Shown piece after piece: positions 47,195 through 58,711 of a stretch of DNA of 64,000 nucleotides. This DNA comes from Artemisia argyi (Eukaryota; Streptophyta; Magnoliopsida; Asterales; Asteraceae). A program made the translations under genes and the position numbers. Location of the stretch: NCBI GenBank assembly GCA_030686995.1, contig CM060695.1:101708871-101772870 (forward strand). Direction: 5' to 3'. Every line of letters begins with the position of its first letter. Position 1 is the first letter of the stretch. The notes under the pieces were generated by a model. It was not told the origin of the DNA. It worked only from the letters and a program-made list of their open reading frames with translations, and did not search any database.

Positions 47195-47211
47195 AAAATG
47201 CTTCAGGAATC
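47195..47211. other. Target-site duplication of the SINE, left copy
   Basis: AATGCTTCAGGAATC (with preceding A's) recurs at 47411-47425. Confidence 0.93.
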
Positions 47212-47410
47212 AACCACAAGGGGTGACCCAACGGTAAGAATACCAGCCTTCCAAAGAGGAGGTCAAGGATTCGAATCCAATGGGAAGAAAATTAATCCCC
47301 TTGTGGCCACGGAGGTTCACCTGCGCCGACTCCAGGCTATCCAAAAGGGTAGTCGCCGAGGGATTAGTCGGCTCGCAATGTCGAGTCGGAAACCCATGTT
47401 ACCAAAAAAA
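47212..47410 (+). mobile_element. tRNA-derived SINE, about 199 bp
   Basis: A non-coding retroposon transcribed by RNA polymerase III and copied by LINE enzymes. Box A-like TGACCCAACGG is at 47224-47234 and box B-like GGATTCGAATCC at 47267-47278, spaced as in a tRNA-type promoter. The 3' end is ACCAAAAAAA. A 15-bp target duplication (AATGCTTCAGGAATC) flanks it. The 112-aa frame across it (47198-47536) is incidental. Confidence 0.9.
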
Positions 47411-47425
47411 AATGCTTCAGGAATC
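47411..47425. other. Target-site duplication of the SINE, right copy
   Basis: AATGCTTCAGGAATC directly after the A-rich tail. Confidence 0.93.
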
Positions 47426-47436
47426 CTAATGCGTCG

Positions 47437-47470
47437 ACACGCCAGACTGACGCGTCAATGCGCCAGTCTC
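47437..47470. repeat. GC-rich inverted repeat
   Basis: AGACTGACGC and GCGCCAGTCT form arms with one mismatch around GTCAAT. GCGTCGAC lies just before it, echoing the palindrome at 45365-45396. Confidence 0.65.
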
Positions 47471-47502
47471 GGAAATATTTTTCCCACTTTGGGATTTTGG
47501 CC

Positions 47503-47510
47503 TATAAATA
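47503..47510 (+). promoter_or_regulatory. TATA box of the probable SIRE-like LTR
   Basis: TATAAATA in CCTATAAATATCC, followed by a pyrimidine-rich stretch. Use as a promoter is inferred. Confidence 0.5.
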
Positions 47511-47594
47511 TCCACTCTTGGCTATTGTATTCCTAACCTCTGGCCCAACATTCTTTCTCTTTAATTTCTTTTCTCACTACCCTCTAAGTCTACT

Positions 47595-50500
47595 TGTAAC
47601 ACCCCAACCCGAAAAGGGCTAGAATGTAACATTATGGTGTGTAATCAGAACATAAAAATGCAAGCGGAAGTCTTTATTAAAAGATAAGTAACAAGTCATA
47701 AGAAACAATGACTTAAAGAGTATAGCCTTAACCAGGGCTATCCAAAGGAAAATAATCCGGAAATACATAAGTCTAAAGGAAATAACAAGTCAAAGTACTA
47801 AGTCTGAAAATCCATAACAATGGGGAAACACTAAGTGTAGGTCTTCCAGCGTCCTACACTCATCACTCAAAGCCCAGCTTCCCGCTTATTACCTGCCGTA
47901 GAGAAAAGAAAATGCGGCTGAGCTAACGCTCAGTGAACAGATATAAACAAAGAAAGGTAATAAGAATAAACGAAAAGAATAGATGAATAAGAGTCCACGA
48001 GAAACTGCAAAGATTAAGGTCAACGAAAATATAGCATATGTGATAATGAATCAAGGATTCATTAAAGGAAATATGAAACGGATATAAACATAAGCAAAGA
48101 GAATACAAACGTATAATTAGCATAAGAGAATAGAAATATAAGGATGTCAAATGATAATAAAGAAATGCCCAGATAATCATACAAATTGCACAAAGGATAT
48201 GCAACTCCAATGTACTAGTGTGAAATGGAGTGTATTGCACACACTAAACCATTCACCAAATAATACAAAACAAAGTACCTAGGATGCATCCATACGCCCC
48301 CTGCAAAACAAATATATATGCACAAAGCTCTAGGCTAAGTAAACATATACAATAATAAATATAGGCGTGAATAGCTAGCTTAAAGGGAACGCTGTGGACT
48401 AAAACCCACCTCCACCGATAGTGTCAATACCACTGGTGCATCAGTGGCAAGGCCATGGACTCCCCATGACTGGCTACAAATTAATCAAATCATATACAAG
48501 TAACACATAATGGGCATAGAATCAAGAATGCTATAGAAAAGAAATATAGCATGCAAACGACTATCAATCTCATATCAATATCAAGTATCAACAATTACAA
48601 ATCAAGCAAAGGGAACATAGCAATGGCTTAACTGAAGGGATCATAATCGAAACATTAAACAAAGAGAGAATGATGGCCTTTACTAAAAAGGTGGAATATC
48701 TGTACCTTAGGAAATGAAAGCAAATGGAAAAGAACACAAGGAAATGTGGATCACTCCTTCTTCACCGAACCTACACGAATTATAATTATATATTACTTAT
48801 ATGCTTATTTAATATTATAACGGATTTTAATGCTTGTTATAATTACGTCTTCATATTTACGGTTTATTTAGGTTAAAATGTTCAAAACATAGGTTTAGGG
48901 TTCCTTTAATTAATGCATAATTTAATTAGATTATAAATGTGATTCCAAATTAGGTTTGGCCGAATTAGAAGTTTAGGATTATACCGAATTAGAAGGTGGG
49001 TTAAGGTGATAAGAATTGTAATATAATTAAGAACGTAAAGGGAAACTGGGTTAGACACACTAAGAATTCTTTCAGTCATACCTTCTCGTTAATAATTATT
49101 AACACACTCATAAATGGCTTAACATTCTAATGACACCATAATTATAATATCTTATAAATTTACGAGAAACAATTTAAAAGAAATAAGTCACAACCTCATT
49201 CTCTAACTCCAACCCACGCATATAAACTAACGCATGAACTGATCCCACACAGACCAAACGAGACAACATAAAATCATAAGCTTATGTATACTTATATAAC
49301 TGATTCGTGCACAAGGTTAAAATAATTTTGAGACTCACAATTCCACCATAATAAATACTTAAAATACAATGTAACCCATGCCATTTCATACGTACACACA
49401 ACTCACTCCACATGATTTCTTAATACTCATTTTAATGCATGTACACTTGTATGCACACAGATTCATGAAAAACAAACCCTTTTATCCCTTCTGATTTCAC
49501 AACAAAATTTTATGCATGGAGACCCTTTTAAAATTCGATTTCAAAATTTATTTCAAGACAAGTCTTATACCCTTATAGATACTACGACACACACATAAAC
49601 GGGGCATAAAGATCTTTCTTTTAGCATGCAAGCATAACCCTCATACGTGTAGACACACCAACAAGACACAATACATTCTTAAAACTATGCACACGTGACA
49701 CACTCAAATATTACTACCACCTGCTTCTATGTTTATTGATTAGCATGCATGCAAAAGATACTAGTAAAACCCTTAATCAGAATCGCAAGACAGCATGCAT
49801 GCAACACCAGTAGGACTTATTCGACTCACACAAAAACCACTCGCGACACTAGCAGCCACTAGACTTAGTCGACACCCAACACACCTAACGCAACGCACAT
49901 ATACGATCTCAGTTTCAACGAGACAACGAGAGCAAAACAACGCCCTATGTCTAACTTCTTTTAGATTTATTGTAAGCATATGTTTCATAAGTTTATAAAT
50001 TCCATAGCACACACTCTTTACAGCCCCAAAGATTGACACATGAACAACATAAAATGACATGGACCAAGCCCTACATGTCGACACAAAACCCATGCCCAAT
50101 AACAGTCACAACGACACACAACACTCACACGTACGCCATCATTCATAGTTTATAGCATGATGTTAGGACTCTTTATACAACCCACACAAGACCACACACA
50201 ACACCAGTTGCAACAAAATCACGGCACCAACTTGAGTTCTAGTCCTAATATCGACATAACGACACCCGCGAACATCATCACAAACACCAGGTTTCAGCGT
50301 GTTTAGTCTATGATTTCTAGTACACATCTCTTCATGATTTTATGTAGAGTTCTAAAGTTATGATTTTATGAGGCCATAATACCATACGATCACAAAGCAT
50401 ATATGTTATACGATTTGAGGTTTCATTAATGATTTAAAGAGGGTTTTAATGACAGCAACATATGAGGCGTGGTTTTTATATACTTGTGATACACATGTTA

Positions 50501-51313
50501 ACGAGACAGAAAAAAAACGAGCAACAGATGAACAATAATGAACCTTACATGTTTTAGGTTATATTTTAAATTATAGCTTTAGTATAGCACTGACTAAAGA
50601 ACAAGGAGGGAAACCTGGTGTACCTTGAGGCTGGAACGAGAAAAGAAACAAGAGAGCAAAGAACAATCCTAACTGATATCACCACACCAACAACCCTTAC
50701 CCCCCACGAATGAATACCAACAACGAACAACCTTCAGCCTAGGTCGTGAGAAGAAAATAGTCACCAGAACTATGTGTTTTGCTTATGCTTTGTGTCGAGT
50801 GGAAACAGAATGAGGAGGCCAAATGGTATATAGGATGGTAGAAAGCGTGTTTTCTATTTTTTGGAAAGGGATTAATACCGTATATTCTAATAGGTTAAGG
50901 ATATATGCACTAGTCAAATGGTTCTTATCTCTTATTAATTTAGAAGTGTAAAATGGAAAAGAGTGTGTGAAAGTCGTGTATGTGAGAGCAAATAGACACA
51001 GAAGATCTTTTATTCTATTAAGATTATTCACATTATATTTAGTTCTTATCTTTAGTTTGAATTTGAGGTCATGTGGTGTATTGAGACAAAAGAAATGTGT
51101 AACATATTTGATGCCAAGAAAAATGATGTGTCAATGTAGCATATAATTTGAGAAGGTTACAAAAGTTTTAACTATTTTGTTAACTATAGGGTAGTTTCAT
51201 AAAATGAATAATTATTACTTAACATATAGTTTAGTTCTTTTTAATTATTTCATAACTTAAGTGAAAATTCAAATTAGACGTAAATTTATGAACTCAAAGT
51301 TTTGGGTTTTCCA
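47595..51313 (-). repeat. 3' LTR of element E
   Basis: About 3.7 kb, TGTAACACCCC...TTTTCCA on the plus strand (TGGAAAACC...TGTTACA on the coding strand). Its left part matches 62741-64000. The right boundary is set by the polypurine tract and the TG/CA ends. Short frames inside it (47923-48240, 49773-50099) are not supported as genes. Confidence 0.88.
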
Positions 51314-51326
51314 ACTCTTCCCTTCT
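51314..51326 (-). promoter_or_regulatory. Polypurine tract of element E
   Basis: Minus strand AGAAGGGAAGAGT directly before the LTR; nearly the same as the tract of element C (AGAAGGGAAGAC). Confidence 0.82.
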
Positions 51327-51384
51327 AAAAAGAAAATTTCGTCCGCGAAATTAAAATGAAAAGGATGAACAAAAGCGTACCATA

Positions 51385-52029
51385 TCAAGGAAAGAAATGC
51401 GGATAGCTAGTTCGCATAGATTCTTCGGTCTCCCAAGTAGCTTCACACTCGGGATGATTCTTCCAAAGAATCTTGACAAACGGAATGACCTTATTTCTCG
51501 TGACTCTTTTTTGACGATCTAAGATAGCCTCAGGCTCTTCGGCCAAAGACAAGTCAGCACTAATCTACTCCAATGGATACGAAACTACATGCAGCGGATG
51601 ATAGTTGTAGCCTCTCAATAACGATACGTGGAATACATTATGCACATGAGATAGTTGGGGAGGCAAAGCCAAGCGGTAAGAGACTTCACCAACGCGCTCT
51701 AAGATTTCAAAAGGACCGATGAAACGCGGACTTAACTTGCCCTTAATACCAAAGCGTCTAACACCTCTGCACGGAGATACCTTAAGGAACACACGATCGC
51801 CAATATTAAACTCCAAATCTCTCCTATGATGATCTGCATAACTCTTTTGTCGCGACCTAGCCTCTTTGAGTTTCTCTTTAGCAATGGCAACCTTTTCATT
51901 GGTTACTTCAATCAACTCAAGCCCTTCAATAAGCCTTTCTCCAACCTCGTTCCAACAAATTGGTGCTCTACATTTACGACCATACAACAGTTCAAACGGA
52001 GCAGCCTTAATACTAGCGTGCCAACTGTT
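51385..52029 (-). pseudogene. Element E integrase C-terminal half with chromodomain-like tail
   Basis: This continues the integrase frame interrupted by element F. It has PFELLYGRKCRAPICW, then the GPFEILERVG and LPPQLSHVHNVFHVSLLR strings typical of chromovirus integrases. A TAG at 51565-51567 interrupts the frame. After it about 60 residues continue in frame to a TGA at 51385-51387, with FVKILWKNHPECEATWETEE, which has the W...ATWE pattern of the chromodomain that guides chromoviruses to marked chromatin. Without element F and one GTTAT copy the frame joins exactly to 58707. Confidence 0.88.
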
Positions 52030-52034
52030 GTTAT
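52030..52034. other. Target-site duplication GTTAT, left copy (element F)
   Basis: Identical to 58707-58711. Confidence 0.95.
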
Positions 52035-52607
52035 TGTAACACCCCCAAAATACCGCAGCGGAAGACTGTGTCATAGGGGTGCTACTTCATAATACAAAGT
52101 ACAAGTTATAGAAAACGAACTCTAAATGAGACGTTTTGAAAAGTTACCATTCGATTAATGAATTCAAAGTTACAAACATGAGATTCCAAAGTATGATACA
52201 TAAATGTATACAAATGTTTTGAATGGTAAATGATAAAAGCGTAAGTCTTCAGAATATGCAGCTTGACTCTAAGTTCCATGCACTAGCTATCGCCTTACTA
52301 ACCTGAGATAAACATGCTAAAGTGTCAACACAATGGTTGGTGAGTTCATAGAGTTTGTCTTAAAACAGTTGAAAAAGCCTCAAAAGAATGTTCACACAGC
52401 AAAGGCATTGAGAATCCACTCAGTTACAAGTCCCGCCATAAGAGACTTGTAACCTGTGTGTTCACAACCCACTGCTACAAATATAGTATAATAAAGACAT
52501 GTATAAGTTCATCAAGACAATTAAGCAATTAGTAGTGAGTCTCTACTTCATCTCCGAAGACCTCACTTTTATGATGTATCCAAACATTCGCAAATGTTAG
52601 GATGTAT

Positions 52608-52688
52608 CAAAGACAACTGGGAGTCAATTCCCAAAGACAACTGGGAGCCAATTCCCAAAGACAACTGGGAGCCACTTCCCAAAGACAA
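52608..52688. repeat. Tandem repeat, 24-bp unit, about 3.3 copies, in LTR of element F
   Basis: CAAAGACAACTGGGAG plus T/C-CAATTCC, repeated; the second LTR has it at 56291-56371. Confidence 0.95.
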
Positions 52689-54386
52689 AAGACAGTCATG
52701 TATGTATTAAATCAAGTATAATGCCATCAAGTATAAGACAATCAAGTATAACATAGTCACGTATAAACGTTTTGAGTATTTGTACAAGTAAGCAAGTAGT
52801 TGAGCATGTATCCCCCCCCAAGAGTTTAAAACAAGTACGAAAAGAGTAGGGGCTATGACTCACCTTAAGTCTATGTAATGAGAAATGAAAGTCGAATCGC
52901 GAAAGTCTCTAAGAGCAGCCTATAATAGAACGTTGCGACTTAGGTTTGGAGTAACGTCTAAGAATACGAAGAATTGCCCATATATGTCTTGCATAATGTT
53001 CATGATGTAGTACTTAGTATATAGTGTAAGTCGTTGAATATAAGTGGTCTATGAAACATGTATAAGTTGTATATCTCTTACTACCGTTCGGGCCGACATA
53101 ATTCAGAAGTCATGGAGTAAACGTTCGAGGAGCCAGGACACTTTAACTCGTAAATCCACAACTCGTCTCGACGGCTTACTCAATGAACTCCTCACATGAG
53201 GCTCCCTACTATTGTAGTATTTGATAACATATATATATATATAAGCTTTTTGATCTTTAATAGTTATATGGTCTTTAGCCGTAGCTTTGCCGTGACCTTG
53301 GTCATTGTTACCATGATCTTGAGACTCAACCTTGGCTTTAGCCATGGTTGTGGTCTCGGCTTTAGGTCATTAGACCTCTTGGTCTCATCTAATTATAATG
53401 ATTATATAGTAACTTTGGTCTAAAAATGGGCTGTTAAGAATTTGAAGAAATTTATCACTCAGAAAGCGTTTTCAGGGCTCGAGCTTCTTTATTCCTGAAC
53501 GAAAACGTCGTTCCGGACAACTTTCGTGTTTTAACTTTTTGATGAATCGGACCAGAAGTGGGACTTTCAAAATCATAATTTGATCAGAATGCTATTTAGG
53601 CAGATTTGCCGTTTTGGTTTCGCTAACTTCAAATGGTCCTAACTTTTGACTCGTGTACTCGTTTTGGGTGATTCAAATTGCTATGTTTTCCTTGTTAAGT
53701 CCTCTTTAACAGTAAGTAAGTGTCAAATATCAAAGTTATACTATTGTGGTCGTGGTTTTCCATAAAAATCACTAGTTTGCTTGTTTACTTGTCATAAGTT
53801 AACATATGTATACCAATACTTGTTTTATCCATTTTTAAACATCATGAACACAATACAAAGACCATATATAGCATGAAAGAAACATAATAAGCATGAAATG
53901 ATATTGAGCAAGAAAGTGTATAAGGGTTTGCTTACAACTTTTGGCTTTCTAAAGAAAGGAAGTCAAGTATAGAACTAGGACACTAAACCTAATCTTGTAA
54001 ACCCTTCACCATAACTCTTGTAACCCTTGCTAGCCTTGATCTAACCCTTGTAAAAACCATTTAACTTCAGCCCTAGTAACCTTGTGTAGCTCCTAATTCA
54101 ACCATGGAATCACCAAACAAACTTAAGAACTAGGTAGAGAATACTAAGACCTTGAACTTTGTAGTGTAACTTGTATATTGAAGATCAAAGGATCATGGTG
54201 CTAGGTATTTATGTTGTGGCATTTTTGTGGTGAAGAAAGGAAGGAGATGAGCTTGTATTTATAGCATGAAGAGGAGGTGCAAGGAAGGTGCCTAGGAAGG
54301 TTCATTAAGGAGGTTAGTTTTTAGGATATTTAGGAAGCTTACTTAGGAAGTTTTACACATGTTTGCTACCTAAAGTCCTCAAGACT

Positions 54387-54413
54387 TATCACAAGCCAAC
54401 AAGGCTTGTGATA
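54387..54413. repeat. Hairpin with 11-bp perfect arms in LTR of element F
   Basis: TATCACAAGCC-AACAA-GGCTTGTGATA; second copy at 58070-58096. Confidence 0.9.
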
Positions 54414-54929
54414 CACGTTCATATGGGATAAGGGGGGAGTGACTAGGTTTTTGATGGTATTATCCTAAGTATGTAGCTAGTTTTGACTCCGGGAAATGCT
54501 AACCGTAAGTTTTTAAGTCACGAAACGTAAAACCGGGTATCCTAAAAATATGAAACTTATAAATATGCTAGAACTTATCAATATACTCCATAATAAAATA
54601 TAAAATGAGTGGTAGGTTCTATCGGGTGCGAAAACCCTGCTAAAAACTGGAAACACGGGTCTAAAACGCGCAATTCGCGTAAAACGCTGAACTGAAAAAC
54701 GTAAAATTCCGAAACTTTTGGAATTGTCCTAAAATGAGAGAAAATCATATTTCTATTGTTTATAATGTTTTATGGACATATCGGGATGCTAGAAGGACGT
54801 TTAAACCTAAAAGTAAATCTCGGACACGGCTTTGTGATTTTTGCAGAAATGATCCGACGAGCGTCAAACTCTCGGATTATCGTTAAAATAGTTTAACTTA
54901 CGAGAATATGAAATAAAAATTTCTGAGAT

Positions 54930-54982
54930 GAATAGTAAAAGTGAATAGTAAAAAGTGAATAGTAAAAAGTGAATAGTAAAAT
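54930..54982. repeat. Tandem AAAAAGTGAATAGTA repeats in U3 of element F
   Basis: Four TGAATAGTA words in about 50 bp; on the coding strand they read TACTATTCA. Second LTR copy at 58613-58665. The same word occurs near the start of element C LTRs. Confidence 0.9.
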
Positions 54983-55023
54983 TTTCGGGAATAAAAGTTA
55001 ACCTGAAATTGCGAATTGTTACA

Positions 55024-55038
55024 GTCTCTACCCCTTAA
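55024..55038 (-). promoter_or_regulatory. Polypurine tract of element F
   Basis: Minus strand TTAAGGGGTAGAGAC directly before the LTR start. Confidence 0.8.
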
Positions 55039-55202
55039 GGAGAACTTCGCCCCGAAGTTCTGTTGATGTTAACTACTTACGGTGTGTCTAAGAGAATTCG
55101 GGATTTCAGGATCTCTAAAATAATGGTGTTCACTCTGATTTGTCTAAGGTTCTGGTTAAGGAGTTGTATCGGCTACAATTAAGCCCACTTATTTATAACA
55201 CA

Positions 55203-55320
55203 TTACTTACATAAAGAAGCGTCCAAATTTATGTAAGTAAGGGATCATAAACTCATGGTTCGGTGATTTACAATTTCTTTATTTAACTGAAGAGGCGTCC
55301 CAATCCATTTAAATAAGGAG
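55203..55320. repeat. Two neighbouring hairpins with similar loops
   Basis: Hairpin 1 has perfect 13-bp arms (TTACTTACATAAA / TTTATGTAAGTAA) around GAAGCGTCCAAA. Hairpin 2, about 75 bp on, has imperfect arms (CTTTATTTAACTG / CCATTTAAATAAGG) around AAGAGGCGTCCCAAT. Both loops carry GNGGCGTCC or GAAGCGTCC. Confidence 0.8.
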
Positions 55321-55701
55321 ATTCTAAAACATTCTACTTAAGAATTTCCGACACAAAATCCGCCTTCTGAGGCCGATGGTAAGATAATCAAGCCATCAAA
55401 TCCCTAAAGCTAAGCAATAATATTATTTAACTCAAATCTTGTGTCTCATCAAACAAGAACTGTCACAAGATCAAGTTAACTAATTAGTTATTACTGAGCT
55501 TCATGTTTTTAATAACTCGACGAATCTCTGGGGCTCCTTATAATACTAAAGTCACATCATCTAACAGCGTGGAACTAAGTAAACCTCTAACCAAAAAGCA
55601 TATGTGTATGTATTGTGTGTAAGGCAAATAAAGAGGAAGGTCCCAACGTATATAGCAGTTATAGTCTAGGCACTAAATGCAACCTAGTTCTCTATAACCA
55701 A

Positions 55702-55715
55702 GGCTCTGGTACCAA
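55702..55715 (-). promoter_or_regulatory. Primer-binding site of element F
   Basis: Minus strand TTGGTACCAGAGCC, initiator-Met type with a changed base, 2 bp from the LTR. Confidence 0.8.
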
Positions 55716-55717
55716 TC

Positions 55718-58706
55718 TGTAACACCCCCAAAATACCGCAGCGGAAGACTGTGTCATAGGGGTGCTACTTCATAATACAAAGTACAAGTTATAGAAAACG
55801 AACTCTAAATGAGACGTTTTGAAAAGTTACCATTCGATTAATGAATTCAAAGTTACAAACATGAGATTCCAAAGTATGATACATAAATGTATACAAATGT
55901 TTTGAATGGTAAATGATAAAAGCGTAAGTCTTCAGAATATGCAGCTTGACTCTAAGTTCCATGCACTAGCTATCGCCTTACTAACCTGAGATAAACATGC
56001 TAAAGTGTCAACACAATGGTTGGTGAGTTCATAGAGTTTGTCTTAAAACAGTTGAAAAAGCCTCAAAAGAATGTTCACACAGCAAAGGCATTGAGAATCC
56101 ACTCAGTTACAAGTCCCGCCATAAGAGACTTGTAACCTGTGTGTTCACAACCCACTGCTACAAATATAGTATAATAAAGACATGTATAAGTTCATCAAGA
56201 CAATTAAGCAATTAGTAGTGAGTCTCTACTTCATCTCCGAAGACCTCACTTTTATGATGTATCCAAACATTCGCAAATGTTAGGATGTATCAAAGACAAC
56301 TGGGAGTCAATTCCCAAAGACAACTGGGAGCCAATTCCCAAAGACAACTGGGAGCCACTTCCCAAAGACAAAAGACAGTCATGTATGTATTAAATCAAGT
56401 ATAATGCCATCAAGTATAAGACAATCAAGTATAACATAGTCACGTATAAACGTTTTGAGTATTTGTACAAGTAAGCAAGTAGTTGAGCATGTATCCCCCC
56501 CCAAGAGTTTAAAACAAGTACGAAAAGAGTAGGGGCTATGACTCACCTTAAGTCTATGTAATGAGAAATGAAAGTCGAATCGCGAAAGTCTCTAAGAGCA
56601 GCCTATAATAGAACGTTGCGACTTAGGTTTGGAGTAACGTCTAAGAATACGAAGAATTGCCCATATATGTCTTGCATAATGTTCATGATGTAGTACTTAG
56701 TATATAGTGTAAGTCGTTGAATATAAGTGGTCTATGAAACATGTATAAGTTGTATATCTCTTACTACCGTTCGGGCCGACATAATTCAGAAGTCATGGAG
56801 TAAACGTTCGAGGAGCCAGGACACTTTAACTCGTAAATCCACAACTCGTCTCGACGGCTTACTCAATGAACTCCTCACATGAGGCTCCCTACTATTGTAG
56901 TATTTGATAACATATATATATATATAAGCTTTTTGATCTTTAATAGTTATATGGTCTTTAGCCGTAGCTTTGCCGTGACCTTGGTCATTGTTACCATGAT
57001 CTTGAGACTCAACCTTGGCTTTAGCCATGGTTGTGGTCTCGGCTTTAGGTCATTAGACCTCTTGGTCTCATCTAATTATAATGATTATATAGTAACTTTG
57101 GTCTAAAAATGGGCTGTTAAGAATTTGAAGAAATTTATCACTCAGAAAGCGTTTTCAGGGCTCGAGCTTCTTTATTCCTGAACGAAAACGTCGTTCCGGA
57201 CAACTTTCGTGTTTTAACTTTTTGATGAATCGGACCAGAAGTGGGACTTTCAAAATCATAATTTGATCAGAATGCTATTTAGGCAGATTTGCCGTTTTGG
57301 TTTCGCTAACTTCAAATGGTCCTAACTTTTGACTCGTGTACTCGTTTTGGGTGATTCAAATTGCTATGTTTTCCTTGTTAAGTCCTCTTTAACAGTAAGT
57401 AAGTGTCAAATATCAAAGTTATACTATTGTGGTCGTGGTTTTCCATAAAAATCACTAGTTTGCTTGTTTACTTGTCATAAGTTAACATATGTATACCAAT
57501 ACTTGTTTTATCCATTTTTAAACATCATGAACACAATACAAAGACCATATATAGCATGAAAGAAACATAATAAGCATGAAATGATATTGAGCAAGAAAGT
57601 GTATAAGGGTTTGCTTACAACTTTTGGCTTTCTAAAGAAAGGAAGTCAAGTATAGAACTAGGACACTAAACCTAATCTTGTAAACCCTTCACCATAACTC
57701 TTGTAACCCTTGCTAGCCTTGATCTAACCCTTGTAAAAACCATTTAACTTCAGCCCTAGTAACCTTGTGTAGCTCCTAATTCAACCATGGAATCACCAAA
57801 CAAACTTAAGAACTAGGTAGAGAATACTAAGACCTTGAACTTTGTAGTGTAACTTGTATATTGAAGATCAAAGGATCATGGTGCTAGGTATTTATGTTGT
57901 GGCATTTTTGTGGTGAAGAAAGGAAGGAGATGAGCTTGTATTTATAGCATGAAGAGGAGGTGCAAGGAAGGTGCCTAGGAAGGTTCATTAAGGAGGTTAG
58001 TTTTTAGGATATTTAGGAAGCTTACTTAGGAAGTTTTACACATGTTTGCTACCTAAAGTCCTCAAGACTTATCACAAGCCAACAAGGCTTGTGATACACG
58101 TTCATATGGGATAAGGGGGGAGTGACTAGGTTTTTGATGGTATTATCCTAAGTATGTAGCTAGTTTTGACTCCGGGAAATGCTAACCGTAAGTTTTTAAG
58201 TCACGAAACGTAAAACCGGGTATCCTAAAAATATGAAACTTATAAATATGCTAGAACTTATCAATATACTCCATAATAAAATATAAAATGAGTGGTAGGT
58301 TCTATCGGGTGCGAAAACCCTGCTAAAAACTGGAAACACGGGTCTAAAACGCGCAATTCGCGTAAAACGCTGAACTGAAAAACGTAAAATTCCGAAACTT
58401 TTGGAATTGTCCTAAAATGAGAGAAAATCATATTTCTATTGTTTATAATGTTTTATGGACATATCGGGATGCTAGAAGGACGTTTAAACCTAAAAGTAAA
58501 TCTCGGACACGGCTTTGTGATTTTTGCAGAAATGATCCGACGAGCGTCAAACTCTCGGATTATCGTTAAAATAGTTTAACTTACGAGAATATGAAATAAA
58601 AATTTCTGAGATGAATAGTAAAAGTGAATAGTAAAAAGTGAATAGTAAAAAGTGAATAGTAAAATTTTCGGGAATAAAAGTTAACCTGAAATTGCGAATT
58701 GTTACA
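55718..58706 (-). repeat. 5' LTR of element F
   Basis: 2989 bp; offset 3683 from the other copy throughout, with no length change. Confidence 0.97.
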
Positions 58707-58711
58707 GTTAT
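58707..58711. other. Target-site duplication GTTAT, right copy (element F)
   Basis: Matches 52030-52034. Confidence 0.95.

Larger units (their letters stand above)
45365..47594 (+). repeat. Element D: continuation of the probable SIRE-like LTR
   Basis: No protein signal; frames at 46421-46750 and 46838-47140 are low-complexity and have no domain. It contains GC-rich palindromes, a cluster of AACCATGGTT words, a SINE, and a TATA box followed by a pyrimidine-rich stretch, as expected in a long LTR. It ends where element E begins. Confidence 0.45.
52035..55023 (-). repeat. 3' LTR of element F
   Basis: 2989 bp. Coding-strand start TGTAACAATTCGCAATTTC, followed by repeated TTTTTACTATTCAC words (plus-strand 54930-54982). 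Frames such as 53103-53345 recur unchanged in the other LTR and look incidental. Confidence 0.97.
55024..55717 (-). other. 694-bp internal region of element F
   Basis: No open frame of note. Next to the polypurine tract the minus strand holds AACTTCGGGGCGAAGTTC, matching the equivalent spot in element C (AACTTCGGGATGAAGTTC at 25243-25260), so this is a leftover of the end of a pol gene. Two hairpins lie at 55203-55240 and about 55274-55320. Confidence 0.85.
52035..58706 (-). mobile_element. Element F: internally deleted LTR retrotransposon, two 2989-bp LTRs around 694 bp
   Basis: Both LTRs have exactly the same length and I saw no difference in the stretches compared. GTTAT flanks the element, a primer site lies next to the right LTR and a polypurine tract next to the left one, so on the minus strand the replication signals are complete. 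There is no protein-coding region. LTR ends (TGTAACAATTCGC...GGTATTTTGGGGGTGTTACA) resemble those of element C. Confidence 0.96.

Noticed and set aside
47198..47536. 112-aa frame
   Set aside because: It runs through the SINE and its flanks, so it is incidental.
47923..48240. 105-aa hydrophobic frame, also at 63069-63398, as a membrane protein gene
   Set aside because: It lies in the LTR of element E and differs between the two LTRs without any sign of coding constraint.
49773..50099. Cys/Val-rich 108-aa minus frame
   Set aside because: Inside the 3' LTR of element E, no domain, and overlapped by a frame on the other strand.
52608..52688. Spaced repeats as a possible CRISPR array
   Set aside because: Direct tandem repeat of 24 bp with no unique spacers, in a plant LTR.
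53103..53345. 80-aa frame found unchanged in both LTRs of element F
   Set aside because: The whole LTR is unchanged, so identity says nothing about coding; no domain is seen.
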